Assembly: GCA_033977485.1 (NCBI GenBank)
Contig: CM066993.1
Coordinates: 72,270,864 to 72,334,863 of the forward strand
DNA from: Hydrangea macrophylla
Lineage: Eukaryota; Streptophyta; Magnoliopsida; Cornales; Hydrangeaceae
Direction of reading: 5' to 3'
DNA length: 64,000 nt
The notes under the pieces were generated by a model that saw nothing but the letters and a program-made list of their open reading frames with translations, made no database searches and was not told where the DNA came from. The translations under genes were made by a program, and so were the position numbers. Shown here in pieces: positions 21,230 to 31,901 of the stretch. Position 1 is the first letter of the stretch. Each line of letters starts with the position of its first letter.

Positions 21230-22349
21230 GAAAGGACATAATTCAATACCATTGCAACCAAAAAATAAAAGATAAGCATGTTTTGGTCTAAAAAAATTAA
21301 CATAAGCATTTTTTTTTTTTATGTTTTAGGTCCCTTTAGAGTATAAAGTCTAGAGGGAGAGTTGGGTCTCCATAGACCTATTAGTAAATATGTCAACGAA
21401 AGAGGAAAGAACTCTCTAGGTAGTGATGAAGTTGAGTAATATTTCTGAAATGCTTCACCTCTCAAGCTTGCCTCCTACATAAAATAGATATGTAAAATAG
21501 AATAAATCAAAACCCAGAAAAAGAGTCAGAATTTTGGAATAAACTTTGATTAAAGAGCTCTGTACTCACGACTGGATGATTCTGGAATAAACTTTGAGAT
21601 CCTGTATTTCTGCAAATCAGATAAAACAGAAATTGACAATTTTTAAGAATCACAATTTTCTACTATAAATGCATTCTACCTCTGTATATCATTTTCTACC
21701 ACCACTGATTAACAATGTTGTGTTGTAAGGCTATAAAAAAAAAATTGTGCTAATATTTATGAACATGGTGGATATATACACATAAAAAAAAAATTGGTGA
21801 ATACTCCAACCATTTATGAGGAAATGTTGGGGGAAATTGTGTGACCTTTTCAACTCTTGCCGCCACAATGTTTTAGCTTTTAGAGGGTGAACCACAAGTG
21901 AATGTAAACAAACAGTCAATCATTATGTGGAGAAACGCAATGAATTAAATGAAGGAGAGGTAGATTGTTCATTTTAATGTGGAGAGAGAAATGGGTAGAA
22001 AGCAAGAGTGAGAGGAGAGAAAAGCGAGGAGTGCTGCATGGCACATTAGAAGAAAGGGAGAGGTTCTTAAGAGAAAAAAACTTCCTAATGAGTTAAAAAC
22101 CAATATAACAAAAATTGCTAAAGAAAACAATAACAGTAAGAAACACAATAAACTAGTATTAGAAAACAAACAATGGAAACAACACCGTGTAGGCAAACAT
22201 TGGGAACAATTAAATAAGCCCCATTGAAACCCATGCAATATGTTCACAGTACTCTTTAAAAAAGGGGGAAAAAAAAAACACCCAAAAAAAAGAGCAAAAA
22301 CAAAATAAATTTCATCCAAAAAACAATACAACAATAAAAGTGGTTAAAA

Positions 22350-22377
22350 GGGGGGGGGGGGGGGGGGGGGGGGGGGG
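22350..22377 (+). repeat. Poly-G tract, about 28 G
   Basis: An uninterrupted G run, rare in plant DNA. It could form quadruplexes or reflect homopolymer sequencing error in length. Confidence 0.85.
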
Positions 22378-22734
22378 AAGATAAGCCTAATTCAACCAGT
22401 AGAATAGGAAAGTAATGATGCATATATAACTAAACACTTGTAGAGAAATTTCTTTCTACGATATGCAAATAAAAAAAGATAAAAACAAAAACAAAAAAGT
22501 TGTGGACTTTAGGCTCTTACATTAGTTATATTGTTCGGTCATCGAAATTGTAAGTGGAAATTCCACATTTAGAGTCTTTGATCTGCAAAGAAGCTTAAAT
22601 CAAACAGAATAGACTGAGGGCATTCTTCATATTTTTCATACAATTATCAAAAGAAATAAGGAAACATATAGATGTATATAAATTCCAATAAGTGAAAAAG
22701 GAAAAATAGTAGTGAATAACAATACCCATAACAG

Positions 22735-22735
22735 A

Positions 22736-22767
<32 letters not shown>

Positions 22768-22775
22768 GGGGGGGG
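22735..22775 (+). repeat. Adjacent poly-A and poly-G tracts
   Basis: About 25 A run directly into about 16 G. Confidence 0.85.
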
Positions 22776-23959
22776 CTACAAGTATATGGTAGAGCACAAA
22801 AAACTCCAATCCAAAACAAATAACTCTTACAAAAGACAATGAATTGAGTCTCTCGATCATGACAAAGTCATCATTGTCTGAAATGAGTTATCGCAAAAGG
22901 AGAATGAAGAGTTTCTGGGATAATGAGGTGCTGGGAAGTGAGGGGTTGTTTGGCTGCGCCTTCTAGATATGGGGACAGGGAAACGTATACACAATGAGAG
23001 AGAGAGAGAGAGGAAGAGAGGAGAATGATGAAAAATACGGGAAAAAAAAAAGAAATGACATGAAATAAAGGAAAAAATATAAAATACCAAGTGGCACAGT
23101 TCATAGGAGAGAACATAGTTCTCTTTTTTAATTATAGTAATAGATAAATATTACACTCGTTATAAAAAAAAAAAAAAAAATTACTGCCTTTAATTATATA
23201 TATTTGTACTTAATCCTAACGTCAATGAATGATATATTTATGGTTTCAAATCGAAAGTTAACACCACTCGAATTTTCATTTTACACACAAGCACATGGAG
23301 GTTAAGCGTGAACTTTTGAACCATAAGAAAATAAAATGAAAACTCGTGGAGGGTAAAAATGCATTTAACCCAATATGATAACACTTATTTACCATGAGGT
23401 GGGAATAATATGACATTTACAATGGATTACTGAGTGTTTGACAACCCAATTATTGAAAATGAAAAATTTTGGCCCTTATTTTTTCATTTATTTATTGTTT
23501 TATCAAGCAGGACATTAAGATCTAAGTATTCTAGTAATTAGAAATTGTTTTGCTAGTTGTCCCCTCTTAAGAGGGTGTTTTTGTTTATTTTGTTTGGTTT
23601 GGATTTTCACACTATATTTCCTTCATCTCCTCGTTTAAAGGATAAATTTGGCTACTTCTCTTTGCATATGCAGTCTTGTCCTTTCAGATTTGGTGATTTA
23701 CTCATGCAGATCCCGCGTTCTCTCCATCACATCTATCATTTTTTTATCAAATTTTTAGTAGGGTCTTTTTATAGTCACGGTGAGTTTGAGATGATCTCTG
23801 TAGTGGTTCATTTTGGCAGCTTCATCCCTCAGTCCGTTCAATCTCAATCTATGCCACAGATGGTTTCATTGGGGATTGGAGAGGTTTCCAGTATATCTAA
23901 TAAGTTTGTGATGCTACTATTTGTATGTATTTTCTTACTAATTATGCTTATTCTATCTG

Positions 23960-25107
23960 ATAGATTAGGTGTCAAAAAACTTTAACTCTTATGCGCAGCG
24001 GAAAAACAAGTTTCAAAAACTTATTGGCATGCCCGGATCTACTACTTATCAATTCTATATATGCGTAGGGAAGAGGGGAACAAAAGATTACCTTACGGTC
24101 TTGAACCCAATTCTGATTTCTTCTTCCTTTCATGTGCAGCAGCAATCTCCAGGTGGTCTTCACCTTTATGTCTCCTTTGAACACTTCCCGGATAAACAAG
24201 GGTTGGTGGGAACCCATATGGAGGAGGAAGGAAGGTTTGGAAGCCCTAAAACAGTTTTTGTAGCTTTCTGAAATAAAAACGACATACTTACGATTTTGTA
24301 CGCAACTGCCCTATTTATAGTTTTCCAAACTGACTTTAAGCTTTCAATTGATTGAAACTGCAATCGATCAATCGAAGCAAGTTCGATCGATCGAAGCAAG
24401 TTCGATCGATCGAACTAAACCAGAGTTCAATCGATCGAAACAAGTTCGATCGTTCGAACCTTCAATCTATTGAAACTACTTCAATTGATTGGTTCATCAT
24501 CCTCGTGTCTTTCCAAGCATTCTGGCAAAGCTAAGAGTGGGACATCCTAGGTTCTTTATTGTTGACTCAGACCAGTTGTTAATTCCCATGATCAAACTCT
24601 TTGATCAGTGAATTAACCAACTAATCAGTTAATGTTAACTCTACTATAAAATGATAAATGCACTCCAACGCAAAAGAACAAATCCGAAGTGATAGCTAGA
24701 CTTGTATGGTGTACTAATATCCCTCCACTGTCAGCATTCATAATCATATTCAGGTAGTCGGATAACTGTTACTGTTAACCTGAATAATGATTACATCTTT
24801 CATTCCTTGAGTTCCATTCACCTCTCATGATTACCAAACATTTTGATAACTACTTATCAACAAGAATACAGTTTTCAGTAATCAACTTGGTGACATTCTC
24901 AAGGGAATGCTTACTCTTTATCAGAGGGTAGATTCTATCTTGACAATATATGTTCCCAACCCTAAGAAAATGACATACCCAAGATACCCAGTGTTGATCT
25001 TTTAAGACCTCACTGATTGGTAAGTCAAAGCAGTCACATCTATAGTTGTGTCCATAATCGTCTCAAGATTGAGAACACGTACCTCATACAAGTTATGAGT
25101 TCGTATC
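23960..25107. mobile_element. Possible LTR remnant, host of the G insertion
   Basis: From TTAGGTGTCAAAAAAC the sequence (TGCGCAGCGGAAAAACAAG, GATTACCTTACGGTCTTGAA and later GTCTCAAGATTGAGAACACG) has the look of plant copia LTR/leader sequence in minus orientation. It also contains an array of TCGATCGA motifs. It has no coding domain and no second end was found. Element G begins directly after it, so it was probably the target of G. Confidence 0.35.
24344..24490. repeat. TCGATCGA palindrome array
   Basis: About seven units are based on TCAATCGATCGAA or AAGTTCGATCGATCGAA, each palindromic around TCGATCGA. The same motif in a different arrangement fills the G LTR at 49419-50174. Confidence 0.8.
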
Positions 25108-25570
25108 TGTCACGCCCCAGAGCAGCAAAAATAGAGAAAAATAAATTTCCTTTTTGGTCCATAGGGAATGACAAGTGAAAATCATTAATTATCCATACCA
25201 AACAGTACTGGTCCAACTAAAACAACAAGAACAGTAAACAACTGCATATAAATCACAACACTATTCAATTACAACATCAGAGTGGTCCTAAGGATCACAA
25301 CAGGTCGGGAGACAACATATGCCCAAGTACCCGTTAAACTAATAAAGTTCGCTAGAATAATAGAAATATAAACTAAATAACTATCTTCAGGTCTTCAGCT
25401 GGCGTAAGGGTAGTCGTCAGCGTAGTAGGCTTCTCCGGCATAACCGTCATTAGTAGGCTCGTCCTCTACATAATCTAACTCTGAGAAGTAACCATCTTCG
25501 TAGGCTCCGTCACCTGTATTGTTAAGGACAGGGTACTCTGGATGGGGAATATCCAAGCAATAAAGGCCTT

Positions 25571-25587
25571 CAGCTTACTAAAAGCTG
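25571..25587. other. LTR hairpin CAGCTT...AAGCTG, element G
   Basis: CAGCTT-ACTAA-AAGCTG followed by AGTGAG corresponds in place and sequence to the hairpins in B and H. Confidence 0.5.
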
Positions 25588-25799
25588 AGTGAGAACTAAC
25601 TATCATAGTCTCATAGAAATAAAGTAATTACCAGCCATGAACAACACAAAGCAGTGATATTAATAATATTTTTTCCACTTTTATTCAGAATGGTCATTAA
25701 CTGATTCTCATTATCTTCTAAACTCTAAAACAGATTGTACCAATCCCAAACGACTATACTGAACTGATTATATCATCACGACATACTAGTGCTCTTATT

Positions 25800-26070
25800 C
25801 ACCGCTTTTAAGAACTCTTACTATTCACCACTTTTAAGAACTCTTACGAACACTACACATCGTTCTCATATAACGATTAGTCTATGGACGTACCGATACT
25901 CTTGCTCACCACTTTTAAGAACTCTTACTGTTCACCACTTTTAAGAACGCTTACGAGTACTATACATACATAGCTTCGGTAATTACAAACTATGGGCGTG
26001 CCACAACTACCCTTGTTTACCACTTTTAAGAAATCTTACTGTTCACCGCTTTTAAGAACGCTTGCGAGTA
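25800..26070. repeat. CACTTTTAAGAACTCTTAC array, G LTR
   Basis: Six degenerate copies of CACCACTTTTAAGAACTCTTAC occur in pairs, with TTAAGAACTCTTA giving a partial inverted repeat. The spacers between pairs include CGTTCTCATATAACG and similar. Confidence 0.7.
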
Positions 26071-26231
26071 TTGTGCACCCATAGCTTCCACGAACTAGGT
26101 TAAATCCTTGTTACACGCTTATCGGATTTAACTTGAGCGAATCACCAGCTCGACTAAACACAACCCTGAACGTAACCAATATACCACTGACTCAATTACT
26201 AGGTTATCCAATGTTACCCACAATTATATTT

Positions 26232-26236
26232 CAAAC
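26232..26236. repeat. TSD of element C, left copy (CAAAC)
   Basis: CAAAC before the first LTR of C matches CAAAC after its last LTR at 49217-49221, 23 kb away. This proves that the two LTRs belong to one insertion. Confidence 0.93.
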
Positions 26237-27527
26237 TGTCACACCCGTTCCAGAATTTCATGATTTTAGCATGCATGTTTAAAATTTTATGAATTATCAA
26301 TGTTATTTGATAACGGTGGAAGAGGTTGATTGTGGGTCAATGGTGAGGTATCAGTGAAGACACGGGACCATGGTACTTCATGTTGCTTTGGCATGGTTAA
26401 ATGGTGTTTTGTGATTTAAATATTATTTGATTTTTCTAGTATTTTATGAATAGTAAATTATACATGTGTAGTATAATTTATGGTAATTTTAATATCACTG
26501 TAGAGCATATTGAGAACTGTGGTGAGAACATGAGTGTCACGTTATGTAAAAGGTATGTTGTGTAGAAATTCCACAGAGTTTAGTTTCCGAACGTGATTTT
26601 GGATCCAAATGAGACTTAGTCGAAAACTTTTGTAATTTATAGTTTTCATTTGTAAAGGCATAAAATGGACGTGTACGATGTTTCATGAGTTAATTAGAAG
26701 TTTTGAGAACTTGTGGGGAGGTAAACGCAATTTTTGAAGAGTTTTTCTATAAATAAGTGAGGGTGAGTTTGCATTAGTTGCAAAACTTTCTAAAATATGT
26801 TGAGAGAGGTGAGAGAAGGAGATTTAATCCTACGGGCTTTGCAACAACGATCGGCAAACCTTCGTCTGTCAGATTTGCTCCAAATTCGAGATTTGAACTC
26901 GTGGAGGTAAGATCTACATTTTGATACCACTTAGGCCATGTTTGGCAAACTTTTGTAAAAATCTAATTTTTAGACTTTTGGGAAAAATCCAGTAAAACTT
27001 GTAGGAATCACTTCAAATATGATATCCGACATTTAATCGTCCCTCTAGTCGATCTTTCAAAGTTTGAAGAGAATCACACGAGATATGAAGTTCTAACTTG
27101 TGAAATATAGAGAAATACATGTTTCAGATTTCGACGACGAAATTGTGATCCGGGCAAAATTCATGTGTTAATCTTAGGCCCGTTAATTATGCCGCTTAAA
27201 TGTGAAAAGCATGTCTAAATTTTGCGAGCACATTGAGTTGTCTATGTGGGTCAAAGGGGGGACTTATACAAATTCATGCTAGAGTAAGCTTCTCGATGCT
27301 TGAAAAATTTAGTTGCAACGGCTACTATGCATGGTTTAAGGCTTGGACTTACCAGGGCACTTGGGGATATAATGGTTGTAGGCTTAGACTAGCCATTAAT
27401 ATCGCGATTTAAGGCTTAGACTTGCCGCTACCGGATGAAGGCGTATTTTTTTCCCTAGAGACTATTAATGTGGTTTATGAAGTTAAAGCAAGTTTTGTCA
27501 TATATTGCATATGTTAGAACTTGTGCA

Positions 27528-27544
27528 CTCAGCATATAGCTGAG
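27528..27544. other. LTR hairpin CTCAGC...GCTGAG, element C
   Basis: CTCAGC-ATATA-GCTGAG is a perfect 6-bp stem. The copy in the 3' LTR (48420-48436, CTTAGC...GCCGAG) has lost perfect pairing. Confidence 0.5.
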
Positions 27545-27851
27545 CTGTGGAGATTCACTCAATTACAAGTAAAAACAAAGACAAGAAGAAGCATGATGAG
27601 TGAGGCCGAGGAATGCCGGGGAACCACTCTTGTTAATATTTTTGTTCTCTTTTCCTAAAACTTGTTGAAGGTTTAGAAATTTTGGAATTGATCATAATAA
27701 AATCATGGTTTAGTTTTATAATATTGTAATCTTGTATTCAGACACCTGTAAGTATGTTTTAAATTTATGAAATATCGTCGTGGTTGTGTTGGTTTTGAAT
27801 CGGAGAAGTGTAGCTGGGAATGCTGCAAGATATTAGTGTGCTGATGTCGAC

Positions 27852-28140
27852 CAGTCGACTGGTTTCTGTTTCAGTCGACTGGATCACTGTGGAACCGATT
27901 ACTGCTTTGTTATGTTTGGGGATTAGTCGACTGGGTTGAGAAAATAGTCGACTGGATCGTGTCCCAGGGCATCATTTCCTGCTTGAATAGTAACCCAGTC
28001 GACCGATCATGAGTCAGTCGACTGATAATTTGGGGTCCCAGTCGACTGAGTCCCCGACACAATCGACTTGACAGGGTTTTGAACTTTTTAACTTACTGCT
28101 TTAGGTCTTCAGTCGACTGGACTCCTGATACAGTCGACTG
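27852..28140. repeat. CAGTCGACTG palindrome array, C 5' LTR
   Basis: I count six exact CAGTCGACTG copies plus variants (TAGTCGACTG, CAGTCGACCG, CAATCGACTT), spaced irregularly. Confidence 0.88.
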
Positions 28141-28327
28141 GATATCTGTTTCTCAACTGAATTCTTTTGGGAAGTGTTCCAACTGACAAAACTTTTTATA
28201 ACTCTGATTTTAAATAGATTTGACTTATGTTTCTGCTACTAATTTTACTTTAATGGAATTGGATGAGCCTTGGTGGCGTGCCACGTGTCCTATTTCCGTG
28301 CGTAGCGGGATGGGTCATGACATTTAT

Positions 28328-28349
28328 TGGTATCAGAGCTAGAGGTAAC
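28328..28349 (+). promoter_or_regulatory. Primer binding site of element C
   Basis: TGGTATCAGAGCTAGAGG lies five bases after the 5' LTR, identical in type to that of A. Confidence 0.9.
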
Positions 28350-28526
28350 AAAACTTTGGGAACGTTCGACGACGAGTGGAGTGTTGAGTGAATTGTTACA
28401 TGTTGTATAATGCATCCATATATAGTAGAAATGTTTGATACATATGTATGTTGTTTTACATACATGATATTGCTCATGTCATACATGCATAGTATTTATG
28501 CATCGCGATTAACAGGTTGAACAATC

Positions 28527-31500
28527 ATGGGTGACCGAGAATTATCACTGCATACCCGACGTATGAATGAAATGACAGAAATGATGAGGAATATGGGAGA
28601 TATGATCTGGAACATAGCAGAACGATTACCTCCAACGCCTTCAATTGAAGTAGAACCAATAATTATAATGCATGCATGCACTTGAGAATAAAGGTATAAG
28701 ATCAGTATCCGAATAGTTCGCTCGAAAGAAGCCAATGGATTTCCACGGGACACCCGACCCAACGCTCGCGGAACATTAGATAATGGACATGGAATGCATC
28801 TTTTGATATATCCCGATGACCGATTCGGAGAAAATGGAAAATGCAAGTGATGTACTGAAAGGTGAAGCCCATAATTAGTGGGTAAATGTTCTAGATCAAG
28901 GGGCACCGATTACTTGGGAGGGGTTCAAGGGGGAATTCAATCGCCGGTTCTTTCCGCGAGCCGCCTATAATGCGAAAAAGTGAGAGTTTGATAACCTCAA
29001 GTAAGGGGACATGACCGTAACTGAGTATACTTCCAAGGACAATGCTTTGTTAAGATTTGGAAAGGGTTTAGTGCCAGAGGAGGAAGATAGGGCGAGGAAA
29101 TTCGAAGAAGGTTTACGGGAAAATATCCAGTTGAGGGTAGAAACCTATGAGCATTCGACTGTGGTAGCAGTGCAACAGACAGCTCTTGTGGCCGAGAGTG
29201 GAATGGAAAGATCGAGGCAGAATCAGTACAGTAAACGGGGAAATGAGAGTGGTGATAGGAACTAAGGCGGATCTTTCAAGAGGCCATTTCAAAGAGACTC
29301 TGGTTCTAGTTTCAGTGACTTCAGGAGGATGCCAAGTAATATACCGTTGTGTTCACTTTGTAACTGAGCATACTCAGGCTGATGTTTCATGACCAAACCC
29401 CACAACAGGAACCAAGGAGGGGGTAATGCTAATTCAACTCCTGACATGAGAAGTAAGTGTTATGACTGTGGAGTATTTGGGCATCAAGCCAAGGATTGTC
29501 CGAGGAGGCATTCCCAACAAGGAGATAGTTCTATGGCTTCCATTGGGTCGAAGCCTAGACAGTCCAATGATAGGGGACAAAAGACAACGTCAGGGGAGAG
29601 CATACCAGATGAACCCAGGAGACATGGCTGCTTCAGAGACAGTAGTATCAGGTATGGTGCTTGTATGTTCGCACTTAGCACGCATACTTGTTGACTCAAG
29701 ATTTACGCATTCATTTGTATCGCATGCCTTTGTTGAACATTTGAATGTTAATTCAGCACCATTAGGATATGAATTATCTATTGTCGTACCACTTAGTAAA
29801 TCAATAACGACGTCTACGATATACAAGAATTGTGAGATTCAGCTAGGTAAGAGGTCAATGACCGTAGACCTTATACTGATTGGTGTAAACCATTTTGATG
29901 TGATATTAGGAACGGATTGGTTGGCATTTAAGCAAGCTGCCATAGATTGTGAACAGAAAGAAGTTAATTTTCGATCACCGGTACATGGAAGCTTTTGTTT
30001 TCAAGGGAGTGGGGTTACACCGCCACCGTATTTGATTTTGGCTATCCGAACAGGTAAGTTGTTGAGAAAGGGATGTCGGGGATTCCTGTGTTCAGTAACT
30101 GGTGTCTTAGTGACCGATTCAAGAGTAGAAGACATTCCGATAATACGAGAATACCCAGACGTGTTTCCTGATGACTTGCCAGATGTCCTTATTGAGAGGG
30201 AGATTGAATTCACTATTAAAATAATGTCGGACTCAAAACCTGTATCCAAGGCACCGTATAGAATGGCACCCGTAGAACTGAAAGAGCTGAAGATTCAACT
30301 ACAGAAACTACTTGACAAAGGTTTCATTCGACCTAGTATATCACCATGGGGAGCTATAGTGTTGTTTGTAAAGAAGAAGGATGGTTCTATGAGAATGTGT
30401 GTGGACTATCGAGAGTTAAATAAGTTGACAATCAAGAACAAGTATCCATTACCGAGAATTGATGACTTATTTGATCAACTTCGTGGAGCACAAGTATTTT
30501 CTAAAATAGACTTGAGATCGGGCTATCATCAATTGAAAGTGAAAGCGAAAGATGTAGAGAAGACAACCTTCAGGACACGCTATGGACATTATGAGTTCTT
30601 AGTTATGCCATTTGGAGTTACCAATGCATCAGCAATGTTCATGGATCTTATGAACCGAGTCTTTAAGGACTACTTGGATGATTTCGTGATAGTATTCATC
30701 AACGACATTCTGATCTATTCGCCGAGTGAGATAGAACACGAGAACCACTTGAGGTTGATACTTTAGAGGTTACGAGAGAAGCAACTATTCGAGAAATTCA
30801 AGAAATGTGAATTCTGGCTACCTAGCACTACTTTTCTTGGTCATGTGATTGACAAGAATGGAGTTTCAATTGATCCTCATAAAGTATAAGCTGTATCTAA
30901 TTGGCAGAGGCCAACATCCGTATCTGAAATTCGGAGTTTCCTAGGTTTAGCTGGATATTACCACAGATTCATAGAGAATTTCTCAAAGATATCGTTGCCA
31001 ATAACGAAGTTGATGAAGAAGGGTATTACTTTTGAGTGGAGTCAAGAGTGCGAAGATAGCTTTCAAGAGTTGAAGTCACGGTTGATAAGAGCACCGATCT
31101 TGACAATACCATCTGGAACTGAAAGGTTTGTGATTTATAGTGATGCGTCACATCAGGGTTTGGGATGTGTACGTATGCAAGGGGGTAAAGTAATTGCCTA
31201 TGCTTCTAGACAGTTTTACACATGAGGTTAACTATCCGACTCACGATCTTAAATTGGCCGCAGTAATCTATGCTTTGAAGATTTGGCGACACTATCTGTA
31301 CGGGGAGAAATATAAGATCTTCACAAACCACAAGAGTTTGAAGTACATCTTCACCCAATGGGATTTGAACATGAGACAGAGAAGATGGTTAGAGTTGATG
31401 AAGGATTATGATCTTTCGATTGAGTATCACCCAGGGAAGGCTAATGTAGTAGCCGATGCGTTAAGCCGGAAGATGCAGAGGAACTTAGCCGACGAGCTAA

Positions 31501-31901
31501 CACAACAAAAAGAATTGGTAAAGGAAATGGAACGCTTAGAGTTGGATGTGATTCCAGAGACTAGTGGTGGCTTAATGATGGCAATCTTAGCGCACCCAGA
31601 TATTATTGATGAGATCAAGAGAGAACAATTTCACGATATCTACCGGCACAAAATGAGAGATGAGATACCTTTAGGAAAACGGTCTGGTTTTATGTTGGAA
31701 CGAGGAACCTTGAAGCTTGGAAATCGGTTATGTGTACCGAATGTGAAGGACTTGAAAGAGAGGATTCTAGAGGAAGCACATAGCACTAGATATTCAGTTT
31801 ACCCATGAAGTAACAAAATGTATCGAAACTTATGAGAAAACTTTTGGTGGAAGGGTATGAAGCGTGAAATCGCTAAGTATGTCTCAGTGTGTTCGGCATG
31901 T
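28527..31901 (+). pseudogene. Element C gag-pol, first part (gag, protease, RT, RNase H, integrase start)
   Basis: Gag begins at ATG 28527 (GDRELSLHTRRMNEM) but hits stops within 200 bases. Better preserved stretches show the Gag end (TVTEYTSKDNALLRFGKG), a zinc knuckle ([14 protein letters not shown]), the protease region (DSRFTHSF, with the catalytic triplet DSG changed to DSR), RT with FINDILIYS (the second catalytic residue region changed from FIDDIL to FIND), RNase H (YSDASHQGLGC) and the integrase zinc region up to VCSAC. Stops lie near 30764, 30888, 31224 and 31806. The reading frame is cut by insertion J at 31902. It is a decayed relative of the element A gag-pol. Confidence 0.9.
31897..31901. 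repeat. TSD of insertion J, left copy (CATGT)
   Basis: CATGT occurs once in the intact family sequence (within the integrase codons CSACQQV) and here flanks J on both sides (31897-31901 and 34537-34541). Confidence 0.85.

Larger units (their letters stand above)
21230..23959. other. AT-rich stretch without recognisable genes
   Basis: I find no convincing gene or complete element. It has long A/T runs, a (G)28 tract, an A25-G16 tract (22735-22775), a small GA run near 23000 and an A18 tract near 23165. An open frame at 23557-23985 (142 codons) is rich in hydrophobic residues but matches no family I know. Confidence 0.6.
25108..26236 (-). mobile_element. Gypsy element G, 3' LTR, first part (split by element C)
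   Basis: It starts TGTCACGCCCC like the B LTR and shares the hairpin region with it, but is otherwise diverged. It is interrupted at 26237 by element C and resumes at 49222, ending GGTATTACA at 50252, for a total of about 2160 bp. Integrase sequence on the minus strand follows at 50300-50664, which sets the orientation. Confidence 0.82.
26237..28322 (+). mobile_element. Element C 5' LTR
   Basis: It runs TGTCACACCCG...GGTCATGACA over 2086 bp, with inverted ends TGTCA/TGACA. It is the reverse complement match of the A LTR. It carries the CAGTCGACTG array and the CTCAGC hairpin. Confidence 0.92.

Noticed and set aside
23557..23985. 142-codon plus-strand frame with hydrophobic segments
   Set aside because: Composition reflects T-rich DNA; no family match that I recognise and no supporting context. 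It is noted in the intergenic entry only.
28496..28906. Minus-strand frames opposite the gag region of element C
   Set aside because: Antisense shadows of a decayed gag sequence.
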